This document shows positions 22,036-31,174 of a stretch of 64,000 nucleotides of DNA, piece by piece. The DNA is taken from contig JBDKJA010000001.1 in assembly GCA_039796795.1 (NCBI GenBank), positions 1-64,000 on the forward strand, in the 5' to 3' direction. The translations under genes were made by a program, and so were the position numbers. Each line of letters begins with the position of its first letter. Position 1 is the stretch's first letter. This DNA is from UBA964 sp039796795 (lineage in GTDB: Bacteria > Pseudomonadota > Gammaproteobacteria > Steroidobacterales > Steroidobacteraceae). The notes beneath the pieces are model-generated. The model was not told the origin of the DNA. It did no database searches and saw nothing but the letters and a program-made list of their open reading frames with translations.

Positions 22036-24202
22036 GCGATTTGCTGATCGGTAAGCGTCGGATTCTTTGACCGGTAGCGGCAAAGATGGCGTTGCAGACA
22101 GCCGGTGCAATCGGGGGTGTTCCTGGTTCGCCGATGCCGCCGATCGGTCCGCCGCTGTTGACGATATGCACGTCGATAGCCGGTGAGTCCACCAAACGAA
22201 GTACGCGATAGCGGTCGAAATTACCTTCGACCACGCGACCGCCTTCGATGTTGATTTCACCGTCGAGTGCTGCGGAGAGCCCGTAGAGAATACCGCTTTC
22301 CATTTGTGCAACGACCTGGCTCGGGTTGACGGCGAGTCCGCAGTCGACCGCGCAGGTCACGCGATGAACTCGAACTTTGCCCTCGGACACCGACACCTCG
22401 GCGACTTGGGCCACGATACTGCCGAAGCTCTCTTGCAGCGCGATACCGTGGAAGTGACCCGCAGGCAAGGCTTGGCCCCAGTTCGCCTCGGTGGCGGCCC
22501 GCTCCAGCACGGCCAAATGACGCGGCTTTTCTTTGAGCAGTTCACGACGATATTCGTAGACGTCTTTGCCGCCGAGTACCGCGAGTTCGTCTATGACGCT
22601 ATTGGTCACAAAGCCAGTGATCGAATGGCCTACTGACCGCCACCATAGAATAGGGACTGCTTCGCGCGTGTTGTGTACTTCGACACGCAGATTCGGGATG
22701 GCATAAGGCATATCGGCCGAGCCTTCGATCGTCGAAGGATCGAGACCTTCTTTGCTCACCGCCATTTTGCCCATGGCCGTGTTGGCAAGCACGGGCTTAC
22801 TGACGGTGGTGTGATGAATCGCGAGCGGCATGCCATCGGCGCCAATCGCTGCCTTGACGCGATTGAAGCTCAGCGGTCGGTAGTAACCACCACGCATATC
22901 GTCTTCGCGCGTCCACACCACTTTGACCGGTTTGCCGACAGCCTGCGCGACGAGAGCTGCCTCCACGGCGAAATCCGACACGGCGCTGGCCCGACGACCG
23001 AATCCACCGCCCAAGAACATGGTGTGGATACGCACTTTCGAGGGCTCGATACCCAAGGCCTCGGCGACGAAGCGGGCATCCTGTGATTGCGACTGAGTAC
23101 CAAGCCAGAGCTCGCAGCCGTCTGCGGTCACTTCAGCCACGGCGTTCAGCGGCTCCATACAAGCGTGCGCGAGGTAGGGGAGTTCGTATTCGACGTCGAT
23201 CGTACGCGCCGCCGAACGGAAGGCCGCGTTGACGTCACCGACATTCTTACCGACCAAGCCGGGACGTTTGGCGAGTGTGCGCCATTCATCGCGCAGACCA
23301 TCGCTTGAGAGCGCATCGTTGGCGCTCGTGTCCCAATCGAGTACGAGGGCCTCACGACCACGCAATGCTGCATAGGTGTGTTGTGCGATGACGGCGACAC
23401 CGCTCGGTACGGCTTTAACTTCAACAACGCCGCTGATGGCTTTAGCTGCCGTTGCATCGAAACCGCGCAAGCTCGCACCGAAGGCCGGTGGTCTTGCGAT
23501 GACGGCCGTCAGCATGCCGGGCCGCACGACGTCGATACCGAAAGTCGCCTTGCCGGTCACTTTGATTGGACTATCGAGTCGGCGCTGAGGCTTACCGATA
23601 TATTTGAACGTGGACGGATCTTTGAGAGTGACGCTAGTCGGGTCAGGCAGCGGCAGCCGATTGGCAGCCTCTACCAATGAACCATAACGCAAGCGACGAC
23701 CCCGAGAGTCACGTACCACGCCGTTGTCGGTCGTGAGTGTGATGACATCGACGTTCCACTGCTGTGCCGCTGCGGTGAGCAGCGCGCTACGCGCTTGAGC
23801 ACCGACACGTCGCAACGCATCGTAGGTCGTCATCACGCTCATGCTGCCGCCGGTGAACTGTGCAGGCAGGAAAGGATGATTGAATGCCGGATCGACACCC
23901 GCGATCTCGACCTGTACACGAGTCGGATCGACATCGAGCTCTTCGGCGAGAATCATGGGCAGGCTGCCGTACACGCCTTGACCCATTTCGCTTTTGCCGA
24001 TGATGACGGTGATGGTGTCATCCGAGCCGATCCGTACGAAAGCATGCGGCTGGAAATCGACAGGTGGGCGATTGGCCTCGGCAGCGCCGACCAGCCAGGG
24101 TCGCAGCGCCATGCCAGCCGCCGTTCCGCCGGCTACGACACCGATACCGATCAAAAATTGGCGCCGACCGTTGTCGGCCGTGCCTTTACCTTCCGAGCTC
24201 AT
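22025..24202 (-). CDS. molybdopterin-binding subunit of a Tat-exported molybdenum hydroxylase (IorB type)
   Basis: A 725-residue large subunit of the xanthine-dehydrogenase family, of the isoquinoline 1-oxidoreductase/aldehyde-dehydrogenase two-subunit kind. The N terminus has a twin-arginine signal, GRRQFLIGIGVVAGGTAAG, so the folded cofactor-loaded enzyme is exported. Molybdopterin contacts include IGKSEMGQGVYGSLP and MFLGGGFGRRASAVSDF; the presumed base is the Glu in GGIGEPGTPPIAPAV. The ATG at 24202 overlaps the [2Fe-2S] subunit stop as ATGA; the open frame continues upstream but lacks this logic. No FAD subunit and no cytochrome c gene is adjacent, so the electron acceptor is unknown, as is the substrate. 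Confidence 0.88.
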   Translation of the reverse strand: MSSEGKGTADNGRRQFLIGIGVVAGGTAAGMALRPWLVGAAEANRPPVDFQPHAFVRIGSDDTITVIIGKSEMGQGVYGSLPMILAEELDVDPTRVQVEIAGVDPAFNHPFLPAQFTGGSMSVMTTYDALRRVGAQARSALLTAAAQQWNVDVITLTTDNGVVRDSRGRRLRYGSLVEAANRLPLPDPTSVTLKDPSTFKYIGKPQRRLDSPIKVTGKATFGIDVVRPGMLTAVIARPPAFGASLRGFDATAAKAISGVVEVKAVPSGVAVIAQHTYAALRGREALVLDWDTSANDALSSDGLRDEWRTLAKRPGLVGKNVGDVNAAFRSAARTIDVEYELPYLAHACMEPLNAVAEVTADGCELWLGTQSQSQDARFVAEALGIEPSKVRIHTMFLGGGFGRRASAVSDFAVEAALVAQAVGKPVKVVWTREDDMRGGYYRPLSFNRVKAAIGADGMPLAIHHTTVSKPVLANTAMGKMAVSKEGLDPSTIEGSADMPYAIPNLRVEVHNTREAVPILWWRSVGHSITGFVTNSVIDELAVLGGKDVYEYRRELLKEKPRHLAVLERAATEANWGQALPAGHFHGIALQESFGSIVAQVAEVSVSEGKVRVHRVTCAVDCGLAVNPSQVVAQMESGILYGLSAALDGEINIEGGRVVEGNFDRYRVLRLVDSPAIDVHIVNSGGPIGGIGEPGTPPIAPAVCNAIFAATGQRIRRLPISKSLKV

Positions 24203-24672
24203 GCCGACTTGCCGCCTCGCTTGATCTCGGCCGCGCGTTTGATGGCAGCGCGGATTCGCGGATACGTGCCGCAACGGCAGATGTTGCCGTTCATCGCAGC
24301 GTCGATATCCGCATCATTCGGATTGGTGTTGGTTTCGAGCAGCGCAACCGCCGACATGATCTGGCCGGACTGGCAGTAGCCACATTGCACAACGTCGAGT
24401 TCGATCCACGCCTGCTGAACCGGGTGCAATTTCTCACCCTCGGCGATGCCCTCGATGGTCGTGATCCGACCACCCACGGCTGCCGAGACCGGGATCGAGC
24501 AGGAGCGAATGGGCTGGCCATCGAGATGGACGGTGCAGGCGCCGCATTGTGCGATGCCGCAGCCGTACTTCGTGCCAGTGAGTTGCAGGATGTCGCGCAG
24601 TGCCCACAAAAGGGGCATATCCGCGTCAGCTTCGACTTCGCGTTGGACGCCGTTGATATTCAAACTGATCAC
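24199..24672 (-). CDS. [2Fe-2S] subunit of the molybdenum hydroxylase (IorA type)
   Basis: A 157-residue electron-transfer subunit with two iron-sulfur centres. The plant-ferredoxin-like N-terminal cluster is bound by GCGIAQCGACTVHLDG plus a later Cys (SCSIP). The C-terminal helical cluster is bound by CGYCQSGQIM and CRCGTYPRI. I chose the GTG start at 24672, preceded by GGAGAG at good spacing, because the conserved N terminus (ISLNINGVQREVEAD) begins there; the longer frame from 24774 would overlap the divergent MBL gene. It is cotranslated with the Tat-targeted large subunit and lacks its own signal, so it is probably exported as a hitch-hiker. Confidence 0.9.
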   Translation of the reverse strand: MISLNINGVQREVEADADMPLLWALRDILQLTGTKYGCGIAQCGACTVHLDGQPIRSCSIPVSAAVGGRITTIEGIAEGEKLHPVQQAWIELDVVQCGYCQSGQIMSAVALLETNTNPNDADIDAAMNGNICRCGTYPRIRAAIKRAAEIKRGGKSA

Positions 24673-24772
24673 GAGTGCTCTCCGGTTCACATCTGCTCGG
24701 GTGAAGCACCACAATATACCCAAACACGCCGCCGATCGGGTGTCGGCGCAAAGGCTTCGGGAGAGCTTGGCC

Positions 24773-26185
24773 ATGGAGATCGAGTTTTACGGCGCCGCTG
24801 GCGAAGTGACCGGCTCCTGTCACGTTTTGCGGCACGGGGGCGAATCGGTTCTCATCGATTGCGGCATGGTTCAAGGTGGCCGAGCGACGGCGACGCGTAA
24901 CCGCGAGGACTTCCCGTTCAAGCCGCAGTCCCTGGCAGCCGTGTTCCTGACACACGCCCATATCGATCACAGCGGGCGTTTACCGTTACTGGTCAAGCGC
25001 GGTTTTCGTGGCCCGATCTACACCAATGCCGCTTGTCGTGATCTGCTGCCGATTCTGTTGCACGACAGCGCCGATCTTGCGCTGCGTGAAGTCGAGCGCA
25101 TCAACCGGCATCGCGAGCCAGGTGAGCCTGAAGCGCACCCTCTATTTGATGTCGATGACGTCGAGCAATGTCTCAAGCTAATTCGGGTCATTCGCTATGA
25201 CACCGAATACGCGCCCTTTCCCGGCATGTCCGTACGTCTGCGTGAAGCAGGGCATATACTGGGGTCGGCGAGTATCGAATTTGAGTTACGAGAACTCGAC
25301 GTGGTCCGGCGGATCGTCTTCAGTGGCGATCTCGGTCAATACGATTCGCCGATTTTGCAGGATCCGTATGGATTCAAGTCGGCCGACCTTATCGTGATGG
25401 AGAGCACTTACGGTGATCGCGATCACCGCGATCGAGCGGCAACACTCGTCGAGCTCGGCGAAATCATTGAGCAAGCCGATCGGGATCGCGGAAATATCAT
25501 CATTCCCGCGTTTGCAGTGGGTCGTAGCCAAGAGTTGTTGTATCTACTCGGTCAGCACGCCGCGCAATGGAATCTGCACCGCTGGCAGATCTTTCTCGAT
25601 AGCCCGATGGCGATCAAGGCGAGCGAGATCTACTGGCGTCATCCTGAGAGATATGATGAGGAGGCCGTTCGTTTGCGGGGCAGCTTTGCGTCGATGCCGA
25701 ACTTGCCAAATCTAGTCCTGACGCGGACTGCCGACGAATCACGACTAATCAACGCGCGACGTTCACATGCGTTGATCATCGCAGGCAGCGGTATGTGCAA
25801 CGGCGGACGCGTGCTGCACCACCTCGCGCACAACCTGCCGCGCGCCGAATGTCACGTCATTTTCACCGGCTATCAGGCGCCCGGCACTCTCGGTAGAGTC
25901 TTGGTGGATCGCGCACCTAAGGCCACCATTCATGGGGCTTCGGTGCCGGTTCGGGCGACCGTGCATACCGTCGGTGGTTTGTCCGCTCACGGTGGGCAGC
26001 GAGATTTATTGCGCTGGTATGACAGCTTCGGTGGGCATCCCCCGGTCTGTCTGGTTCACGGCGAACCCGAACCCGCACGATTATTGCAATCGGCGCTGCA
26101 GCGCCGCGGCGCTCATATCTCTATCCCCCGTCGAGGGGATATCATCGACTTGGTCTCGATGCGATTGGGGAGAGTCGATCGATGA
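24773..26185 (+). CDS. MBL-fold beta-CASP RNA-processing-type nuclease
   Basis: A 470-residue metallo-beta-lactamase of the beta-CASP/KH-less CPSF-like group (Ysh1-type, with RNA-specificity domain). Metal ligands are seen in FLTHAHIDHSGRLPLL (HxHxDH), in ILGSASIEFEL/VFSGDLG (Asp) and in VHGEPE. The beta-CASP motifs are ESTYGDRDH, FAVGRSQELLYLL, AGSGMCNGGRVLHHL and TVGGLSAHGGQRDLL. Bacterial members cleave RNA endonucleolytically, though few are characterised. The start at 24773 follows GGGAGAG and gives the conserved MEIEFYGAAGEVTGSCH. It begins a plus-strand run; the NmrA-like gene overlaps its stop by ATGA. Confidence 0.9.
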   Translation: MEIEFYGAAGEVTGSCHVLRHGGESVLIDCGMVQGGRATATRNREDFPFKPQSLAAVFLTHAHIDHSGRLPLLVKRGFRGPIYTNAACRDLLPILLHDSADLALREVERINRHREPGEPEAHPLFDVDDVEQCLKLIRVIRYDTEYAPFPGMSVRLREAGHILGSASIEFELRELDVVRRIVFSGDLGQYDSPILQDPYGFKSADLIVMESTYGDRDHRDRAATLVELGEIIEQADRDRGNIIIPAFAVGRSQELLYLLGQHAAQWNLHRWQIFLDSPMAIKASEIYWRHPERYDEEAVRLRGSFASMPNLPNLVLTRTADESRLINARRSHALIIAGSGMCNGGRVLHHLAHNLPRAECHVIFTGYQAPGTLGRVLVDRAPKATIHGASVPVRATVHTVGGLSAHGGQRDLLRWYDSFGGHPPVCLVHGEPEPARLLQSALQRRGAHISIPRRGDIIDLVSMRLGRVDR

Positions 26186-26964
26186 ACTTCGGATTACGCC
26201 GACTCGCCGTGGCGATCTCGCTTTATGCGCTGTCATTTACCGCCATTGGTTTCGCCGCCGAGCCAACGGGTGCGCTTGCTCGAACCGTGCTCGTCGTCGG
26301 TGCGACCGGCAGAACAGGTCGCGCGGCCGTCGAGCAATCACTTGCCGCGGGCTATCAGGTACGCGCACTCGTCCGTGACGAAGCGCGCGCTCGTGCGGCG
26401 CTCGGCGATACGGCGACCTTCATTGTGGGTGATGTGCGCACCGGTGAAGGGATTTCAAAAGCGGTCGATGGTGTCGACTTCATCATTTCGGCGTTGGGAT
26501 CTAACGTACGCAACGATCCATCGAATACTCCCGAGCTTGTCGATTACGGTGGCGTTCGTCGCTTGGCGGAGGCAGCGGCCAAGGCGAAGGTTCGCCATTT
26601 TGTCCTCGTTTCCTCGATGGGTGCGACCCATCGTGATCATCCGCTCAACCGAATGTACTCCAATATTTTGACTTGGAAGCTCAAGGGCGAGGATGCGCTG
26701 CGAGCCTCTGGCGTGCCATACACAATCGTGAGGCCCGGTGGTCTGACTGAGGCGGCAGGGGGCGAGTTTTTGCCGATGATGATGCAAGGTGACGATCTAT
26801 CACGTCAGGGACGCATCGCACGTGCCGATGTCGCAGCGATTGCGGTTGCCGCTCTTAATCGTCCGGAAGCGTTTCAAAAAACGTTTGAGGTCGTCGCGAG
26901 CAATGCGACAGGCGCGCCGAATTGGGCACTCCTCTTCGGAGGTCTGAAAGTCGATGAAAAATGA
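26182..26964 (+). CDS. NmrA/SDR-like NAD(P)-binding protein with N-terminal signal sequence
   Basis: A 260-residue atypical short-chain dehydrogenase of the NAD(P)H-binding NmrA/SDR_a5 kind. The dinucleotide motif is GATGRTG at residues 40-46, followed by VRALVRDEARARA, VGDVRTGEGISKAVDGVD and VRHFVLVSSMGATHRDHP; no classical YxxxK is clear. A signal-peptide-like stretch (residues 4-26, LRRLAVAISLYALSFTAIGF then AAE) precedes the fold, which is odd for a nucleotide-dependent protein. The ATG overlaps the MBL stop (ATGA) and has GGGGAGAG upstream, so this start looks real. It overlaps the next transporter gene by 11 bases. Confidence 0.8.
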   Translation: MNFGLRRLAVAISLYALSFTAIGFAAEPTGALARTVLVVGATGRTGRAAVEQSLAAGYQVRALVRDEARARAALGDTATFIVGDVRTGEGISKAVDGVDFIISALGSNVRNDPSNTPELVDYGGVRRLAEAAAKAKVRHFVLVSSMGATHRDHPLNRMYSNILTWKLKGEDALRASGVPYTIVRPGGLTEAAGGEFLPMMMQGDDLSRQGRIARADVAAIAVAALNRPEAFQKTFEVVASNATGAPNWALLFGGLKVDEK

Positions 26965-28258
26965 GACAGCCCTTCAGCGACAGTTGGCGCGCTTCGCAAA
27001 AGTAGAGCCGCGCGAAACGGCCGCTGTCGTTGCGGCGTTTTGTTTGTTCTTCTTTGTACTAGGCAGCTATTTTGCCGTAAGGCCGGTGCGCGAGACCGTG
27101 GCGACTTTGCTCGGCCGCGATCGCGTTGCCGATCTTTGGTTTTACACCGCTTTGTTCGCCATTTTGATCGTGCCGCTTTATGGCTGGCTCATCGCGCGCT
27201 TTCGCCGCAGCATTTTACTGCCATGGGTCTACGGCGCGGTTGCCGTCATTCTCGGCATCATTGGTTTCAACATCCAGATGGATGAATCCAATCTGCGAGT
27301 TGGAACTTTCTTCTATGTCTGGATCAGCGTTCTCAATCTCATGCTGGTTTCGGTCTTTTGGAGCTTTCTCCTCGAGATGTTCTCCGCCGAGCAAACCAAG
27401 CGCTTGTTCGGGTTCATCGCGGCCGGCGGAACCTTTGGTGCATTGGTCGGCCCGCTGATTGCTCGAGTGCTCGTTGACTCGATCGGGAATTCTGGGGTGT
27501 TGTACATAGGGTCCGTCGGGTTTCTCGGTGCCATCATTTGTCAGCGCATCTTGATCGGCATTTGGAATCGGGAGCGTAACGAGCGTTTGGCCGCGGCGAC
27601 GAATAATGCTGCGATTACACCGGATGAGGGTCTAGGGGGTAATCCATTTGCCGGCGTTTTCATCGTGCTCCGATCTCCCTACCTGTTGGGTATCGCGTCC
27701 TTTGTCGTTCTGTTGTCTGCGGTCAACACCTTTCTATACTTCGAGCAGCTGCGAATCGTCACCGAAACCTTCGAAGACACGACTCGCCGAACCGAAGTAT
27801 TCGCCACGATCGACTTCGTCGTTCAATCTTTGACTATTTTCTCCCAGCTTTTCCTCACGGGCCGCATCGCATCGAAGCTTGGGGTCAGAACGTTACTGAC
27901 CTTCGTGCCATTTTTGATGGTGATTGGATTCATGTTGCTGTCGGTCTTCAATGTATTCGGCATGATTGCGGCGCTACTCGTGCTACGGCGTTGGGGTGAG
28001 TACGCCTTTATCAGGCCGGGCCGCGAGATGCTTTGGGGTTCGCTCGATACGGAATCTAAATACAAAGCCAAAAGCTTTATCGACGTTCCCGTCTATAGAG
28101 CCGCAGATTATGTGGGCGCACAAGCTAAAACAGCGCTCGACGCTGTGGGCACCTCACCGACGAGTGCCGCGTTGATCGGTGCGCTATTGGGCGTACTGTG
28201 GGTAGGGAACGGATGGTTACTCGGTCGTAAGCACGACGATGCATCAGGGGGAAAATAA
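26954..28258 (+). CDS. 12-TM transporter resembling ATP:ADP-antiporter/MFS carriers
   Basis: A 434-residue membrane protein with about twelve hydrophobic segments. Its first helix region FFFVLGSYFAVRPVRETVAT resembles the nucleotide-transporter (AAA, Tlc-like) family, and the blocks AEQTKRLFGFIAAGGTFGAL and RPGREMLWGSLDTESKYKAK are typical of the free-living bacterial relatives usually annotated as MFS or NTP/NDP exchange transporters. The substrate in such bacteria is unknown. It overlaps the NmrA-like gene by 11 bases and lies 4 bases before an NCS1 permease. A charged, soluble loop occurs near residues 205-230. Confidence 0.75.
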   Translation: MKNETALQRQLARFAKVEPRETAAVVAAFCLFFFVLGSYFAVRPVRETVATLLGRDRVADLWFYTALFAILIVPLYGWLIARFRRSILLPWVYGAVAVILGIIGFNIQMDESNLRVGTFFYVWISVLNLMLVSVFWSFLLEMFSAEQTKRLFGFIAAGGTFGALVGPLIARVLVDSIGNSGVLYIGSVGFLGAIICQRILIGIWNRERNERLAAATNNAAITPDEGLGGNPFAGVFIVLRSPYLLGIASFVVLLSAVNTFLYFEQLRIVTETFEDTTRRTEVFATIDFVVQSLTIFSQLFLTGRIASKLGVRTLLTFVPFLMVIGFMLLSVFNVFGMIAALLVLRRWGEYAFIRPGREMLWGSLDTESKYKAKSFIDVPVYRAADYVGAQAKTALDAVGTSPTSAALIGALLGVLWVGNGWLLGRKHDDASGGK

Positions 28259-28262
28259 GAAT

Positions 28263-29606
28263 ATGAGCCGCTGGTCAGATTGGTTTCGATTCGACGAACG
28301 TGAAGAAGCCGCGAGCGCCGACAGTCCGAATGCACCACTCAGTGACGATCAACGTCGCGACACGTTGCCATTATTGACGCTAGCTTTTGGCTGGGGATTC
28401 TTGATCACGGGCCTATTAGTGGGCGGTTCGCTTGGCGCTGGGCTGTATTTCCCCGACTTAGTTCGTAATGCCTTGTGGGGCAACACGATCAATTTCATCG
28501 TGGGCGCTTTAGTCGGTTACATGGGTTACAAGACAGCGTGTAACAGCGGACTGCTGTACCGTCTGACTTACGGCAATATCGGCGCGTATCTCCCGGTTTT
28601 GTTTCTGGCTGCTTTGACGATCGGTTGGCAAGGCATCGTAGTGGGTGCCATGGGCTTGACTTGGGCAGGCAGTTTCGAGAGCCCTCTGTTCTATCCGATC
28701 GCCATCTTTGCGGGCTTGCTGTACACCGCAACGACCTATCTAGGAGTCAAAGGGCTCGAGCGCGTTGCAGTGCCATCCACTGTGGTGCTTGCCTTGGTGG
28801 GTCTCTATGCCGGTTGGTTCAACGTCGATCGTGCCGGCGGATGGGATGCATTCTTGGCGCTGTCGGCAAGTGCCTCTGCCACGAATCCTTTGACAGACAA
28901 TCAGGCTATCAATCTCGTGATCGGCTCATGGATTGTCGGTGGGGTGGTGATGGCGGAGTACACGCGTTTTGCGCGCAAGGCTTGGGTCGCCATCGCGATT
29001 CCCTTCATCGTTTTGATCGCGACGCAGATATTTCTACAAGTCATCGGTGCGATGGGTGGTATTGTCTCGGGCAGCTTTGACTTCAGCGCTTATCTCAAAA
29101 CCGCTGGCCCGGTGATCGCATTCGTTGGGTTGATTGCGATGAGTCTCGCTTTGTGGACCACCGGCGACACCAACCTGTATTTGCCCTCGATTCAAACAGC
29201 GAGTGTGTTCAAGTTGCCGAAGCGCGTGACGATCGTGGTGTGCGGTTTGATCGGTACGATCTTAGGGCTTGGCATCTATCAACATTTCATGGACTGGATC
29301 AATCAGATCGCGAATCTCGTGCCACCGTTGATTGGTCCCGTCATCATCGACTACTACCTCTTCCAAGGTCGACATTACGACACGAGTCGTCTGCCTGATT
29401 TGCCGAACTGGAATCCGCCCGCTGTCGCCGCATTCGCCGCTGGAGTGATCGCGGCGCAGGCGTTCACACCATCGTGGATCGCGTCGGGCCTCTGGGGTTT
29501 GCTCGTGTCGATGGCTGCTTATGTCGTGATCTTTGGTGCGACCCGCTTGATGGGCTGGAAGTTCGGCTATTCTGCGTTGAAAGCACGCGAGCACAACGAG
29601 GGTTGA
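28263..29606 (+). CDS. NCS1-family permease (cytosine/purine/allantoin type)
   Basis: A 447-residue symporter of the nucleobase:cation symporter-1 family with about twelve helices. Landmarks are LTLAFGWGFLITGLLVGGSL in TM1, LVGYMGYKTACNSGLLYRLTYG, GSWIVGGVVMAEYTRFARKAW and IGPVIIDYYLFQGRHYDTSRLP; these match the CodB/purine-permease branch. The N-terminal ~45 residues are charged and cytoplasmic. ATG at 28263 has GGGGGA about ten bases upstream. It is 4 bases from the nucleotide-exchanger-like gene, so both may act in nucleobase or nucleotide uptake, but no nucleobase-degrading enzyme is nearby. Confidence 0.88.
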   Translation: MSRWSDWFRFDEREEAASADSPNAPLSDDQRRDTLPLLTLAFGWGFLITGLLVGGSLGAGLYFPDLVRNALWGNTINFIVGALVGYMGYKTACNSGLLYRLTYGNIGAYLPVLFLAALTIGWQGIVVGAMGLTWAGSFESPLFYPIAIFAGLLYTATTYLGVKGLERVAVPSTVVLALVGLYAGWFNVDRAGGWDAFLALSASASATNPLTDNQAINLVIGSWIVGGVVMAEYTRFARKAWVAIAIPFIVLIATQIFLQVIGAMGGIVSGSFDFSAYLKTAGPVIAFVGLIAMSLALWTTGDTNLYLPSIQTASVFKLPKRVTIVVCGLIGTILGLGIYQHFMDWINQIANLVPPLIGPVIIDYYLFQGRHYDTSRLPDLPNWNPPAVAAFAAGVIAAQAFTPSWIASGLWGLLVSMAAYVVIFGATRLMGWKFGYSALKAREHNEG

Positions 29607-29611
29607 TTTGT

Positions 29612-30568
29612 ATGCGCCGTTTGTTCGGCCTCCCATTATTTGCCATCATTTTCTTTGCGACCGTTAGCCCACTGGGTCATGCCGAATCAGTCAGTAGTGC
29701 GCAGCGCCAGGCTGCCAGTGATTATCTGCTCGCGCTATCCCGTGGCGATGATCAGGCTGTCGCTTATTCGATTCACCCGGCTGAACTTGATCGCTTACGT
29801 TTCAGCATCCTTAAAAAATTAAGGGACGAATCGACTCGCGGCGGTAATGCGATCCGCGAGCGCTTGTTCGGTACTGCCATGCCGCTTGCCGACATAGAGC
29901 GACTGACCAGCGTGAACTTTTTCCGTGCGCTGGCGCGTCGGTGGTCGCCCGTCATGCGCGTTTACGACAGTCTCGAGGGGTTGAGTGCGACGCGCGATGG
30001 CGAGCGCGTGCATGTGTTGGTGAAACTGCGTCCTCCCAAGGACGGTGGGCGCATCGAGACGATCGAAGCCGTGACGTTGATGGCTTACGGGAGAGAGTGG
30101 CGCGCCGCGCTGCCGCCTGCGTTCGAGGCCTTGATCGATGATCTGGTGGCGGGTCGTCAGGCACGAGGGCCAGTGACGCCCGCAGCGCCGATGGCCGACG
30201 TCTCGGCGGCACCTCGCGCATCGTCGGTCAAGTCTCCGGAGCGTAATCCGCCGGAAGTCGTCAGCATGTTGGAGGCGGCCGAGAAGGTTCTGGTCGAGGG
30301 TCGATGTGATCGTTATTACAAAGAGTTTCTAACCCCGGAACTTCAGCGCAGCCTCGCTGGTCGTACCTTAGACTCTTTGATCAACAGTTGCCGGCGCAGC
30401 ATGGCGAGTCGCGAGCTGCTGATTGCCGCACTGAGGATCGTGAAGCGTTCAGCCGTGATCTTCGAAAATGGCGGTAATCGCGCGGTGTACGATGTCGCAG
30501 GTCAGGGTTTGCCTTTTGATCGCTACGTTCTCGAGCGAGTCGACGGGCGTTGGTACGTCGCTGAGTAA
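29612..30568 (+). CDS. periplasmic protein of unknown function, two NTF2-like-looking halves
   Basis: A 318-residue protein I do not recognise. It has a clean signal peptide (LFGLPLFAIIFFATVSPLGHA, cleaved before ESV). Two halves are joined by an Ala/Pro-rich linker at about residues 192-215. The first half starts with a helix (AQRQAASDYLLALSRGDDQ) and ends in a beta-rich stretch with WRAALPPAFEALI; the second starts PEVVSMLEAAEKVLVEGRCD and ends RYVLERVDGRWYVAE. That helix-then-sheet pattern with a terminal Trp-Tyr strand is reminiscent of NTF2-like folds, an inference only. It begins 5 bases after the NCS1 permease stop, so it is in the same operon. Confidence 0.7.
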   Translation: MRRLFGLPLFAIIFFATVSPLGHAESVSSAQRQAASDYLLALSRGDDQAVAYSIHPAELDRLRFSILKKLRDESTRGGNAIRERLFGTAMPLADIERLTSVNFFRALARRWSPVMRVYDSLEGLSATRDGERVHVLVKLRPPKDGGRIETIEAVTLMAYGREWRAALPPAFEALIDDLVAGRQARGPVTPAAPMADVSAAPRASSVKSPERNPPEVVSMLEAAEKVLVEGRCDRYYKEFLTPELQRSLAGRTLDSLINSCRRSMASRELLIAALRIVKRSAVIFENGGNRAVYDVAGQGLPFDRYVLERVDGRWYVAE

Positions 30569-30598
30569 ACTTAGCCAAGCCAGTTGGAGCAGTCAGTC

Positions 30599-31174
30599 AT
30601 GCAAAATGTCTCAGGGTCTTCGCCTCGAATGGGTCGTCGTACCGGGTGGTGGGTTTTGGCCCTCGCCATGTTGCTCAGCGGTTGCGGCGTGAACCCGCAG
30701 AAGGTGACAGTGCCGGTCGTGCCGTCGGTGGATCTGCCGCGTTTCATGGGGCCTTGGTACGTCATCGCGGTCATCCCAACCTTCATCGAGAAAGACATCT
30801 ATAACGCCGTCGAGTCTTATGAGCTCGCAGCGGATGGCACCATCCTCACCACCTTCACCTTCAATAAGGGTGCGCTCGATGGCCCTGCCAAGGAGATGAA
30901 TCCCAAGGGGTTCGTCATCCCGGGCACCAATAACGCCATTTGGGGCATGCAGTTCATCTGGCCGATCAAGGCCGAGTACGTCATTTCACACGTTGATGCG
31001 AACTACACTGAGACGATCATTGCGCGCAGCGCTCGCGACTACGTCTGGATCATGGCCCGTACCCCGACCATCGACGAGGCGCGGTATCGGGAGTTGGTGG
31101 GCAAGGTCGGCGCCATGGGCTACGACGTCGCGAAACTGGTACGCATCAGTCACCGCGCTGCGGCCACCCGGTAA
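30599..31174 (+). CDS. lipocalin-family lipoprotein (Blc-like)
   Basis: A 191-residue outer-membrane lipoprotein of the bacterial lipocalin family. The signal peptide ends in lipobox LLSGC (Cys29 from this start; Cys19 if the second Met at 30629 is used, which gives a more usual n-region). The lipocalin motif G-x-W-Y is FMGPWYVIAVIP, followed by the barrel strands YNAVESYELAADGTILTTF and the terminal helix TIDEARYRELVGKVGAMGYD. Members bind lipids or hydrophobic ligands and help envelope maintenance. GGAG lies ten bases upstream. It is the last gene of the run; 135 bases without a gene follow. Confidence 0.88.
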   Translation: MQNVSGSSPRMGRRTGWWVLALAMLLSGCGVNPQKVTVPVVPSVDLPRFMGPWYVIAVIPTFIEKDIYNAVESYELAADGTILTTFTFNKGALDGPAKEMNPKGFVIPGTNNAIWGMQFIWPIKAEYVISHVDANYTETIIARSARDYVWIMARTPTIDEARYRELVGKVGAMGYDVAKLVRISHRAAATR

